Positions 10,024-24,200 of a DNA stretch of 64,000 nucleotides are shown piece after piece. Numbering within the stretch: position 1 is the stretch's first letter; the number at the start of each line of letters is the position of its first letter. The notes under the pieces were generated by a model. The model saw only the letters and a program-made list of their open reading frames with translations, was not told where the DNA came from and ran no database searches. The translations under genes were made by a program, and so were the position numbers. The stretch covers positions 162,964,549 through 163,028,548 of the forward strand of contig CM048750.1 in the NCBI GenBank assembly GCA_026315105.1, read 5' to 3'. The stretch is from Locusta migratoria (lineage: Eukaryota > Arthropoda > Insecta > Orthoptera > Acrididae).

Positions 10024-13000
10024 GATAAATAGCTATCCGATCGCCATGAAACCGTGCCTAAAGCCTTCCCCGGATAGACATTAGTAACTGTACAAATTTT
10101 TAGCTCTTTATGTCTGTGGTTCAGACATGATAAACGTACACCGAACAGACATTCACATTTATAGATACAGAAGAAGAAGATAAAGCGGTGATAAAACAGA
10201 AGAATGGAAGTTACAAAAACGGAGATAAATGTGAGATTTAAAAAAAAATCACTTACAAGGAGACAACATGGATGTCGGATTTTAGATTTTTTATATATTT
10301 TTTCATAGTTCAGAACACAAATAACTATTAGTCAAAGCAATTCGACGCAACTCTCAAAAATTCTCGAGAAAATCGACTGTGAAGTTTTGCAAGTAAGCGT
10401 AAGTACCAATCATTAGCATTATGGCTTTACAACTTTGGCGTCGGTGGTCCAAATCCTGTCCTGACAGTCTTTTTTATTTTTTTCGTTGTGTTCGAATACT
10501 TACAACATTTTAATATCTAATAGTAATTTTTACGAAAAGTGCACGTATTTTTGTTTACATTTTTACAATGTTACTTGACGACAGTAGTCTTTGATTGTTC
10601 AGTTTGTAAAGACTTACGAAACTGTTTTTGGAAAGAAGTCATCTCCTTAGCTGCTAATGGCTTTCCAAGCAGCTAACCTACTCAACCATCATTTTACGTG
10701 ACGATAAGGTTTTCAGCTCGTCTACATACACGTAAACAAAAACTGACATAAAGCGTAAAATTAGAGATCCCAAATGTTTTATATAACGAATTCCAAAATG
10801 AAAAAAAAGTCACATTGGGATTTGATCAACGACTCTATGGTTGTAAGGCAAAACGCTAGCACTTTTTTTTTTTTTTTTTTTTTTTTTTGGTAGTTCAGTT
10901 CGTTGCGGACGCTGATCGTGTTTGTTCGTTCTTGTTCGGCGTGTTCTCGGCTCAGCTTTTTTTTTTTTATTACAGAGGGCGTTGAGCCCACTGACCGGGC
11001 GCGCTGAGCCACGGCGCCCTGCAATGTGAGATTTTAAAAAAATCACGTCACATGAGCTGCACCGACAGATGCTACAACTCTTTTAATTATTGGTACTTAC
11101 GTCTACTTTGCAAAACTTCAAAATTGATTTTCTCGACATTTTTTTAGAGTTCCTTCTAATGACTTTGGCTGTTTGTTATTTAAGTTCTGAACTTCACATA
11201 CCATAAATATCAAGAAATTCTAAACCCCGATACCCATGTAGTCTCCTTGTTAGATGAGCAAGAAACAGGATTGTAGTTTTTTTTTGTTTTTTGTTTTTTT
11301 TTTTTTAACGGTGCCACGGTGGCTAAAAAACATTAATGTCTGAGTCGGCGACACTAACGAAGACACTAATAAAACACAAGCATGCAACGTAATGTTTGCC
11401 ATTGTCGGCAGTTGCACTGTTAAAATATCAGACACTGACACTTACAACATAGGATACACCGACACTATACATACCGACGATGTACCACGTTAAGATGATA
11501 AACTGCAATAAGCAGGTATTTTCTGTAATTTGTCAAAGGCGTTTGTTGTGTGAACCATAACATCCTTTTAAGTAAATTAGAATTCTGTGGTGTTATGGGA
11601 AATGCTGCAAAGTGGTTCAAGTCGTACCTCACTAACAGGAAACAAAGGGTGTCAGTGCAAGTGACTAGTGAATTAAGCCAACAGGCACCATCGGATTGGG
11701 AAGAAATTACATGTGGTCTCCCACAAGGATCCATCCTAGGATCATTGCATTTGGTTGAGTACATTAATGACCTATCATCAGTTACACTGCCAGAAGCAGA
11801 GTTTGTTTTGTTTGCAGATGATACAAGTATTGCAATAAATAGTATGTCGAGAATTGTTCTAGGAAGGTCTGCTAATGACATTTTCATTAACATTAACAAA
11901 TGATTTAAAGTCAACTCATTGACATTAAAATTTGAAAAGATTCACTACATGCAGTCCAGAATGTGTAAGAGATTTCCATCCAGTATATGCATGAAGTACG
12001 AAGATGAGCAGATAGAAGAGGTTGACAGTATAAAATTCCTGGAATCACAGCTTGATAATAAATTCAGTTGGGAGGAGCACATCACAGAACTGCAGAAACG
12101 ACTTAAATCTGTAATTGCAATACGAGTGGTATCAGTCATAGGAGACATAAAAATAAAAATTCTAGCATACTTTCATTCCATAATGTCATATGGTATAATA
12201 TTTTGGAATAACTCTTCCGGTCAAGCAAAAGTTTTCAGAGTCCAAACCATGTAATACATATTATTTGTGGTGTAAATTCACGGACATCCTGCAGAAGCCT
12301 CATCAAAGAACTGGGTATATTAACTACTGCTTCTGAGTATATTTATTCCTCAATGAAATTTGTCATAAATAATATATCCCTTTTCCCAACAAACAACTCA
12401 GTTCCTACGTACAATACTAGGAATAAAAATGATCCACATAAGACTTAAAATCACTTACTTTAGTTCAAAAAGGAGTCCACTACTAAGGGACACATTTTCA
12501 ATAATTTATCAGCAACCATAAAAAAATTTAACTACAATTAAAGATCAGTTTAAGAGGAGCCTAAAAGACTTTCTAGTGGCCAACTCCTAGTCCAATGACG
12601 AATTTTTAAATATAACCAAATGATGCATGTATCTGTATTCATACTATTAGTATTATTATATTATCAGTTTTTAAAAAATGTATGTACCTGTATTAGTATT
12701 ATTATATTATCAGCTTGTAACCTACACGGTTCTCTGAAGATTTTCACATTCAAATATATAAAAATTAATGTTTCTTTGTCTTTTTGTTTGTATTTTATGC
12801 ACAGCCATGCCGTACATCTGATTGCCATAAAACTCTGTCAACTCATTGCTTGCACTCGCCCAAAGGTTATAGGCATACTAAAATTAACTTCGTACTCTGT
12901 ATGGTGGTGGGTGCTTTACAATTAGTTAATTCGTTCTTTACATCTTCATGTTGAAATGGCTGGAGAGATATGAATGAAATTTGGAAAAGAGGTAGCTTAT

Positions 13001-16000
13001 ACCCTAATTTAATACATCTAGGCTACCTTTCGTAAGCCTCCGTAAATGCATCGCGGAGGGTATGTTACAACAAACATCCAAATTACTTGACTGAAAGTCA
13101 GCACATAATGTATGTTTCCATGAAGAAGCTTTTATAATCTGCAAGCCATTGAATTTAGCGTCGCGGACGGTATCTTGCGACATTGACGCCGTTTGACAAA
13201 TCACCATGAAACTTGGCGCATGTAGTATGTTTTCATACGTAGGAGGGAGAGGAGTAGGTGGATGAGGAGACGGACATAAAGGGAAAGGAGGAGACGGACA
13301 GAGAGAGTATAGAGGAGAGAGGGGAGATGGTGGCAGACAGGTAAAACAAGATGAACAGAGGAGGAAATGGACATAGAAAGGGAAAGGAGATTTTTTTTTG
13401 GGGGGGGGGGGGCAGGTGAACAGAGAGAAGGCAAAGGAGTTGGAATAATGGAAGATTGGAAACCTCATACATATTTGTTCGTTTATTCGTATTTTATGCA
13501 TGCCATAACGTTCATCTGTTTGCGATAAAACTGCGTCAACTCATTCTTGCTCTTACGCGAAGATCATGGACATAGTATAGTTTACTTACAGTAGGCGGCA
13601 CGCGTGTCTTAACGGCAAATTAATCCAGCTGCCTGTTGTTTCGCTCTCATCATCATTTCATTATTATCGACGTGCAGCCGGCCGCGGTGACCGAGGGGAC
13701 TGAGGCGCTCCAGTCACGGTCTGCACGGCAACTACGGTCGGGGGTTCGAATCCCCCCTCGGGCATGGATATTTGTGCCGTCCTTAGTATTAGTTAGTTCA
13801 TAAGTAAATTGTAAGTTTAGGGACTGATTACCCCGTAGTTAAGTCCCATACGCTATACAAACGCGCAAGTCGTCCAAGTGACGTCACCTAAAGAAATGGA
13901 TCAGGCAGGCCGACCATGACCCCAGTTGCAGTCTAACGGTCAAAATTGCCACACGGTCACAATTATCAGCAAACACTTTCAAATTTCAAACATTATTTGC
14001 ATAAATATTAATTTTTCTTCTGTGGCAGCACTGCGCCGGGTACCACCTAGTTGAAAATGAAACGTAGAAAACACAAGAAAACGTGCCCTCTATTTTAGCA
14101 GAAGACGTCAGTTTTCTACTCGACATCGTTAGGATTTCTTCACTACAGTTCCAGTAAAATCGGTGATGGTGGAACGCAGGAAACGAATATAGAATGCAAT
14201 AAATATCTTCGTTATTTACTGTACCAAATCAACCACCACAGCTGTTACTGAAGGAAAAACGGCAAAGACGTGGCAATCAAACGGCAAAACCAATCAAGCT
14301 GTTTCCCAACAAAGAAGAAACACATTCCACAATTGTTGCTGCAGCTGAACCACAAACCTCGAGGATCTTCCAAGACATTGGCTTTTTAAGCAAAAGTAAC
14401 TATGCTGAAGAGCATATGCGCGTTTAAGAAAGACGAGTGAAGTGTAAAAAAATGTACAAATTATTAGACTCCATACCGAATTCGTACGCATAAAAACTGT
14501 CATGGCAAAAAAAGAGACCATAATATTATAAATGTATGTTTATATTCTACTCACTTTCAGCAGAGTAAGCTGAAAATATATACATATTCGTCAGTATTTC
14601 TTCATGAATAAGTTGTTCTTTATTTCACTGAATCAGTGAAATTCTGCTGACTTTATATTAATTTCCCAATTATGTATATCTCTTGATATTTTACCAATGC
14701 TTGTGCCGCAAAAATTATAATAACTACTTCGTAAATTACATAGAAAAATATTTATAAACAAACATAGCTCCTTCGGTGGTTATCCCACCGTTAACAGCGC
14801 TTTCACTGCAGTAATTGTCACGTTTGTGTATGTTAGACTGGGGTGCCGCCTCGCAGTATTCTGGAAAAAGGGTGGGGGGAGGGGTGGATTCACATCCACA
14901 GAAGCGTCAGGATGAAGGTTTTTTTCGCGAAAAATGTAGTTAAAGTGCAGTTTATGTGTACGCGACTGGCGCTTGATGTGCAGACGTTGGCAACGGCCCG
15001 ATGAGTGACGGGAGGGAAGGCAAACAGTCAGGAATATTCTTTATTGTTTGTAAACATGTAGTACTTCCGAGGATAATTAATATGCTTGCCGGATAAGGGT
15101 ACATCAAGAATGTCAACCATACAACAGGAACAGGATTATTTATTTCACGGTGGAGACAAAAGATTATTCCCCTCATTCTAGTCAGTGGGTTTTGAAAGAG
15201 CATGCAACTTTTCTGTTCACCACGAAACAATAAAAATCGTTCTGGACGATACGATTACGACTCTACTATTGTAATGATATTTACACACTCAACACATAAT
15301 ATTCTCTCTCAGCGAACTTTAGCAAACAGCTAGAGTTATTTGATATTTAAGTTTAGCTTTGTCAAACATAATCGTTTTTGAACTTTTACCGGTTTAAACT
15401 ATTAATATCGCTCCCATATTTTCAATGTATTATTCCGTTAAAATGTTATTACATGTTTTGCCGCCGGCCGCGGTGGCCGAGGTGACTGAGGCGCCCCAGT
15501 CACGGTCAGCACGGCCACTACGGTCGGGGGTTCGAATCCCCCCTCGGGCATGGATATTTGTGCCGTCCTAGTTCATAAGTAGTTTGTAAGTTTAGGGACT
15601 GATGACCCCGTAGTTAAGTCCCATAAGCTTTACAAACATTTGAACATTTTTTGAACATGTTTTGCTGTGCTAGTTTGGTCTTTTTTTTAAGTATATTGTC
15701 TTTGTTTGTACTGGTTTAAGTAAAGATCAAGTAACAGTGTCAAATTGCCGTTATTTGGTAATTTTGAAGATCTGAAACATAGGACGGCGGCTGCGTCCAA
15801 ACGATATATATCGAAGCCGTTCATATCAAAACGATTGGTAGCGAACATGCGAATGTGAAGATTTTGTACGAATGTCATGACTTTATAAAGAATGTGGTTA
15901 GGCAGGGACCTAAGAGTACAGCTCAAATCGTTTCGAGTAAACTAATTATAACAGTACCTTCGGGATGTCTTAAAACTGATGCATTTTAGATAATAAATAA

Positions 16001-18192
16001 TCTATGGTTATCCTCATAAATTACAGATTACCATAACAGAATGTACCATCGATCACATGTCTCAGCCCAAAAATTTGTTTCTTCGGCGCTCACTTAAAAA
16101 ATAAATAAATCTTTGTTAACCTGTACCTTACCATCAGAGTGAAGCTACAGATCACGTTTTTGAAACACAAAATCTTAATCTACAATCCCATTCCCTTGTT
16201 CACATACGAAGTTTACGTACCTTTCGTAATGGGTATGTTGTTCTTGGTCCTCGTCATCCTTCTCCAATCATGACACTGTGTACGCCACTGCTTACACCAG
16301 ACATTACACGGCACTATACTTCACAAAGTTATCGCTATTAGAAGCAACCGCTGCTTCACACACTAATCACTATTCGAATCAACCGCTGCCTCCCGTCCCG
16401 ACATTCGCTTATTCGATACGAACCACTTCGATATATATCGTTTGGTCGCCGCCGTGCTATGTATCAAATCTTCAAAGTTACCCGTTATTTTTGCAAATAT
16501 AGCGAGATATAGAAATGACATATATACGTTTATTCCGTTTTTGTCTCAGATGAACGGTTAAGCCGCTATTTTCATTAAATTTCGAGCTGTCAAAAGGCGA
16601 TCGCGAAGGCCCACTCTCAGTGTTACATACTATTATGGCCTAAAGTGGGCCATTAAGTAATGCTCTTCCTGCACAATGGTTGACAGATTGTTGATGTACC
16701 CTTGTCCTATTCAGCTTTTCTGAGGTATATCACTCCGTCACCATCGCATCTTCAATATAGTAGGCCTATATTGTGAACACCGGTAAAAGAAACCACAACT
16801 AGTTCGGATTATAAGTGTAATATCAATTACATTGCCTAAAACGGTGCATACAAACGCCAGGACAAATTTTAAAACTGGCGCCAATTTTATATTTCCTAAA
16901 TAACAAACAGTCAATGTTACTGGCTGCCTCGAACGCGACTTCATTGGCTGTCTTCGCCTCCCGTCATTCATAGCGCCGTTGCCAACGTCTACACGTCAAA
17001 CGCCAGTCGCGTACGCATAAACTTCACTTTAACCTCTTTTGGGAGTTGTAATGACGGGATTGGAGGCGTGAGGGGGAAATCGTATGACCACCCAGGGTGG
17101 CAGTTTTCAGTGCGGAAAACTTCAAATTCGTTTTGAAAATGTAAATTAATAAGTCATAGAAAGGCTTGTAGAAAAAAAGAAGAAATATGAGAGCCTATTC
17201 AGCATCATTCAACCAAGAATTTTGTAAACGTGGCATATTAATGAAATTAGGCAATAGCTCTTACGGTCATCTGATTCTTTGCAAGGTTTTAGGATGGCCC
17301 TGATCCAAGTCTTTCCCAAATTTCAAAATTTTACAAACTGACACACAGTTGTTCATCAGAGTGATTAATCAGTTTTTGCTTTGTCGAGTTCTGTTAAGCT
17401 GAATCCCTTAGAGCAGAGGTGTCTAACCTGCAGCCCTTGGGATGCATGCACCCTAAAGCAACTATCAGTGCGACACAGCAAGTATCAGTTTCAAACTTTT
17501 TCTCAGACACACTGGTGTATTATCAAACAGCTACTTTGGCCACAACTGCAAAACTAGAGGTTTAGAAAATTATAACAAAATTAGGTCATGGAAATACAGG
17601 GAAAGTCTGTGATATTAATGTGCAATCCCAAAAAGGACCTACCTCACTGTAATACATGTTGCATTTATGTGATTGACATATCTCTTGTAGTAGTTGTTTT
17701 TTATTAGATGAGAAGCCTTCTATATTCACAGAGACTGTTGTCAAGAATAACTCTGAAAAGAACGTTAGGAGTCTTTTTATTTACTCCACTTTCTACAAGA
17801 TGCTGCTTATTTGAGAGACTTAGTGGCCATAGCTGTTGCCCAGAGAACAAACAAATTTGTTTGTATGATTTGCTAAGAAGCTTCTCCCATGTCACCCATA
17901 TAATTCAGTTGGTTACAACTGTTGCCATTTATATTCAGTCTTCTTAAGGACTGATTCCTTGTTGTTGCATTGTAAATTACGAGAAATCTGTTTTGTGAAA
18001 GAAGATACAGTATGTGTTTTATATGCTACAATATTTTCTATCGGAAGGTTAATAGCTCACTCTCCAAGATGAGCCTGTTGTGAGACACATAGCCATCCTC
18101 AGATAGGACGAGGCCAGAGAGAGAAGTATATATGGATTAAAAATAAGAGGATGAAATGCATACTGCAATTACAAACTAGGAGGAAAATTAGT

Positions 18193-18228
<36 letters not shown>

Positions 18229-21200
18229 AGGGAGGGGGTGTTAAAAAATACTAAAGACAGAGTATTGCTTATCAGGAGTGTTATAATTTTCACTACTTGA
18301 AGCTAAGTATAGGGTATCAATTTTGCTTCTATATTTTAGTTTTCTTTTACTGCAATTTTTGCTTTATAAAAAATAGTAATATTTCAAAATATAACAGCAT
18401 CTGGCATTGTGTGATTCATTATATATTACTGTGTATCAGTTAAATGAAATGGAAATTTGAAAGATGCACTGTGTATCAGTCAAATCACTTTGTGGCTTCT
18501 AAATGATATATATATATATATACATCAGACACCTGAACATTGTATTTGAAGCTGTAAGAAATTTTTACTATGTTGAGAAAGGCTAATACTTTAAAACCTT
18601 GAAGGTAATAAGGAAAGAAAAAAATAGAAAGTAACTATCTGCATTTGTAAATGTTAACAAAAAGTACATTGACAATAGTCACTACATGAGTGCAACAGTT
18701 TTTATTTTTCATTATGAATTTTTGTATTACGCAGCTTTCACTGCAAACATTAATGAATAAAAATCATTATTCAATTAAATGCACAAAATATTAATTAATT
18801 AAAAAATTGTGCCCTTGGTAGTGAATGGCTCTCAAGTTACTTCATGTAGATAATCTCCTTGACTGTCACCTCCTACGAAAGAAAGAAAAATAAATTTTGA
18901 ACTCAAATTGCCTTTATATATCAGTGTTGTCATCTTGCGAGATATCACTTTCAGTGCTGCTGGGTTTCACAGACCACTGCCTGCAGCATTGCACATAGTT
19001 CTTCAAAGTCACAATCAGGTGACAATTAATACTTGCAATGAAGCTCAAAGCATTTGTCAGTACTGGACAGCTTTGGTATTAATTGAAACCATGTGACAAG
19101 ATACTAAACTTGACATCAAATTAACATTGTTCACTGATGAACTTTCACTCATCACTTCACCAGAGTCTACAAAGTTCTGCTCACTTATTGAATCAAAGTC
19201 TGCTTCCACACACATAGTAAGCGTAACTCATCTCTTCAAATACGGTGCTCATATGTTTAATATGTAACATCTGGAGCCCGCAATGAGATGCAAGCCACTT
19301 ATGAATTAAATTTGACAACAGTATGCCATAAAATGCACAGTTATCATTTCTTCTTTGGCACACTGTTTTATAGTGGCTGAATAATGTTAAAATACATGTA
19401 TCACTTGTGAGCACATAAAAAACTCCACAAGCCTCACATGTGACTTATATGTTGGCAGATGCTGAATTGCATCCTGAGCATGGTGGAGAAAACAAAACGA
19501 GCCCTGGCGATCTTGCAACACAGGGGAGCAGTGCCTGGTATGGTAACTGATGACTGGGGTCGTGGTGACATAAAGCGGACAGCAGCAGATATCATGGCGC
19601 AGACCATACGTGCCACAGAGGAGCGTGTCGCAGAGGTCAAACGTCGTGCGGGTAAGCCTGCCTATATGAGCCAGTCAGTCTCTGCAAATTAAGTAGTGTG
19701 ACTACATGTGAACAGTACTTATTGTGCTGTGCAAAGAAATTTAATATGTTTTTATGGCATAATATAGTTATGTTGAAAACTGTGTTGTTTCAGACAGCAT
19801 AATGGAATTAAATTGTAGTGTCATAAAGTGTTTCTTCTTATGCTTAGTTCCAGTAGAATAGTAGTTAAGAGTGGAATGCTGATGGCACAAAGTAGCATCC
19901 TCACACCTAACAGACAGGTGACATGGTGGTAGCATATCTGTAACTCACTGGTTCTCTAAATTTCTTCAACAGTGTTTTATGTTAATATCATCACCTTTCT
20001 TCCAAAGATTCCCACTGTAGTTTCCCAATCATCTTTATTATATAAACCCGTTAAAACGTAAGACTGATATACCTATATTCTTTTATGCCTGCTGTCATTT
20101 CTGTTTGAGGACACCAAATAAATGCATTCGAATGGATAAAACACTGGAGCATTACAATATTAAATTTAGCCACAGCAGCAGCTAATACACTTTTTCCTTT
20201 ACAGATTAATAACACTTTTTTCCAGAACTCTACAACTTGAAATCTTTATTTCATCTTATCTGTTGCGTATTTATTGCACTTAATATAGCATCTCAGTTTT
20301 ATTTACCAATGGAAAATCCATGTTGTAATGTCCACAATGAGTATAGGAGCAACTCACAGCAAATACAAACTAAGCAGCAGACAGGCACGTTGAAGAGACA
20401 GTTACTCAGAAAAACATGACTCTGGTCACGCTGACTGAACTTCCATCTCGACATTGAGTGAGGTGGGGATGCAAGGGGGAATGGATGAATCCTTGGCAAG
20501 GGTGGGGATAGAACATTACACAATGCCTAACAGAACATAAAGGCTCTGATAAATGGGAATGCAAGATGCAGCTAGGTATGCAGTAAAGGGATGGGTCAGG
20601 AGAGTGCAGATTGTGTGTGTGTGTGTGTGTGTGTGTGAGGGGGTGGGATATTGTGGAGGTTGGGTGGGTGACCACTTTAAGAAGGATTGGAAGGATCTTG
20701 TGGGCATGATGCCAGATAATCAAAGCTCTGACAAAGGATTTAGCTCAGGAGCTTATTGTAGATGGAAGGAGGATTAGTGGTGTGTGGAGATGTGGGAAGA
20801 GAAATCTGTTTGCGGGCTTTCCCTGAAAGATAATGGCTGTCTGGTCTGCCTGTGAAGGTCTTTGTGAGGCCTTCAGCATATTGAGTAATAGGTGTATGGG
20901 AGGGATTTTTTATGTGGAATGGATGTTCAGCTGTCAAAGGGGAGATACTGTTTGCAGTTGGTGGGTCAGAGCCATCAGTGAGGTGGAGGTTAACATCCAG
21001 GAAGATGGCATGGTACCTGTGTGCTGCTCAGAAATCATCTTTCCTCATATTGTTGACATTCTTAATTTTATTAACAGAAGAGTACAGATGGCAGAAGCCA
21101 GCCTTGGGGGAAATCAGTTTGGATTTAGGAATTTAGATATACATGAAACACTAGTGGTACTACGACTTAGAAGATAGGTTCTGGAAAGGCAAACATACAG

Positions 21201-24200
21201 TTAAGGCTTTCATAGATTTAGAAAAAGCTTTTGCCATTGTAGACTGGAAGACACTCTTTATAATTTTAATGGCAGGAGGTGTAAAATATAGGAAACAGAA
21301 AGTTATCTATGTACATAAACTATGCAGTAGTTATAAGAGTCGAATTATATGAAAGGGAGAAGTGGTTGGGAATGAAGTAACACAGGGTTGCAGCTTTTCC
21401 CCAATGTTATTAAATTTGTACATTGAGCAAGCCGCGAAGGAAAGCAAGGAGAAATTTGGAGAAGGAATTAAAATTTAGGGCGAAGAAATAAAAACTTTGT
21501 GTCTTTTGCTGATGACATCAAGGAATCATCAATTTAGTATTGGAGGTAAGTGGTGGAGGAAGGGGCAAATAGCAGAGGAAGACCAAAAGATGAATACAGA
21601 AAGCAGGTTCAATCAGATGTGGGTTTCCATTCTTATACACAGATACAGAGGCCTGCACAGGGTAAACTATCATGGAGAGCTACATCAAACCACCTTTCAA
21701 GCTGAAGACCACAGCAACAACAACATAGTTTCTTAGTAATTCCTCCTGCTAAATACTTACTCATGTGAAATGTTATAAGAAGTTTTGTAATTGAATGCTT
21801 AGGATTGTTATAGGAATTATTGTAATTGTACTAACTCTGAAACAGAGCTGTTTCTCTTTACATCAAGTAGAAATTTTGCCTATTTCCTAATAATTAATAA
21901 ATGCAACCACATTAAACAATAAACAGATTGATATGGTGGCTAATCTTACCCTATCTAATAAATTTTTAATGAATAGTGAAGACAATATAGTTCAGATGTG
22001 ATCAATGTTACTTTTGTTTCTGCTGAACAACCACTAATCATGATAACATTCTGGGATGTATTAGACAAATTTCATTAAGCCAGTATCAGTAATGATATTA
22101 CATCCGAAACTTCCTGGCAGATTGAAACTGTGTGCTGGAACTGGGATTCCAAACTGGGAACTTTGAGTGTTGCGGTCAAGTGCTCTACCACCTTAGCTAT
22201 CCAGGCACGCTTCACAGCCAATCCTCTTGACTTTACTTCTGCCAGTATGTTGCCTACTACTTTCCAAACTTCACAAAAGTTAGCATCTAAACTTTGCAAG
22301 ACTGGCACTCCTGGAAGAAAGGATGTGGCAGAGACATTGCTTAGCCACAGGCTAGGTAATGTTTCTGGAAACTTTTGTATTCTTTGTTGAGTGGTTTAGG
22401 CAGCATTATTAATGAACATTTTATGGCATGTTGAGAAAAACAAAATGGAGTAAGGGCAGAAGCTTTTGGGAACTTAAAATGAAGCTATATTCTGAAAGCA
22501 AAATAGGATATCATTAACAGTATTTCTTTTGATTATATGCTAAACTTGACCCTCCACATTTGCAGTCAAATGCTTTTTGCTGTGCAAGGCAATTATGGTG
22601 TTACATTTTTGGGATTCACAATCTGGTAGATGACTCAGTTTTCCACTATCTTGAACACAAAGGAAGGAAAGGTTCTAATGAAGTGAAATCCATAATTTTG
22701 TGCTACATAAATATTCCACCGAGTGAGGTGGCACAGTGGTGAGGCACTGGATTCGCATTTGGGAGGATGGAGGTTCAAATAAACCTCTGGCCCAACAAAT
22801 TTAGGTTTTCCATGATTTTCATACATCACTCCAGGCAAATGCTGAGATGGTTCCTTTCAAATGGCACAGCTGATTTCCTTCCCCATCCATATAAAAAATT
22901 CCGAGCATTACTGATGTTCCACCTTCCGTAGTCCTTTAGTAGGTGGCTTCTGCCTTAGAGCAAGCAGGGCTTAGGACAGATCCTGAGAGTGGGAGGGCTG
23001 GGTTTAACCATTTTACACAAAATCTGACTACACAGCTTTAAGCCACTGAAACAGTCTGATAGCAGCGCTGCTTGATTTATGCTGCTTAGGTTATGGGAAC
23101 AGGCTATTTCTTGCCCCCTTCGGCATGGCTACTTCGTAAGATTGTGGAAGAAAATGGTTCACGAGTCCCGTGAGGCTTTTCGCAACTGCCCTAACCAGCC
23201 ACAGCTAAACACACAGACACAGATGATACAGTACCTTGGTGGGTCTTGGCGGAAGACGGCTTGTCGATAGAGGTTACCACCCAACTGATTTTCGGATATC
23301 CTGCCAAGTACACAGTACTCATTCTGTGATTTACTGAGGGCAGGCCCAGCACACAACGACCACAAAATGTCCTCATATGTGTAATAGTCCACAACAGGCA
23401 CTGGTTTTACAGCACTGAGGTTGGTTTTTCCTGAAACACACACACTGTGAGATTCAGTACACTCCTCCAAGGCGGGGTGGGTCGCTAAGTTAACTGAGTC
23501 ATAATCATCGCCCTTCCTGGTAGGTACGTAAGCAGCTGTACAACAGCCCCACTGTTGCTATGGGAAACACTTCTCTTTATCACTATCACTTCAACACATG
23601 CGAATTTCACCCTTCCACACGATGGAAACGAGCTCGTACCATGCAAATTTTCAAAAACTGGCCGTGCCCCCCACACCCCCTTTCCAACGTGGGCCTTTCT
23701 CTGCTTAGAAACTGACACCATGCATCCTCAGAGAGGCCCGGACCACAATGCACGCCCTCTCTCCACACACGCTGTGGTTACCTCGGGAACCTGCAGCAAC
23801 TCGCGTCGGGATGGGATGTTAAAGCTTAAGCTTCCTTCCTTCCAAAAATATTTTAGTAGAAAACCAAAGACAGGGACTCTCCTTAGTGATGGGTGTCTTG
23901 CTTGTGCAGAAAAAAATTAAGTTATGGTTCAGTTTTTGAACTTTCTAGTGGACATCTTGAAGATCCAAAGGAGGACTTCCCATGGATAGGCCCTTAAGAA
24001 GAGGATAAGAACAACTACAGAGATTCCTGAAACTTGGGTCAGAAAAATGGTTGAAGCCCATACACTACCTTATCCATTCCAGATGAAAATAATGAAACAT
24101 GTCAATAGACATTAAACATGCTACTGAGGCATTCAGTTTGAAAACCCCTAAACCTCCACTCAACTGGTATGAATGATTGGCATTGATGTCTAAGGCAAGT

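Noticed and set aside
13004..13501. 165-residue Pro/Ser/Leu-rich minus-strand frame
   Set aside because: It covers a GA-rich low-complexity tract and has no domain.
13678..13752. Possible tRNA genes in the heads of the gccgcgg-type SINEs (also 15461, 2557, 30741)
   Set aside because: The same body and 3' end follow in each copy, and target duplications flank two of them. They are SINEs.
17416..17435. hAT-like terminal sequence cagaggtgtctaacctgcag
   Set aside because: No matching opposite end or 8-bp duplication within several kilobases, so it is noted only as a possible fragment.
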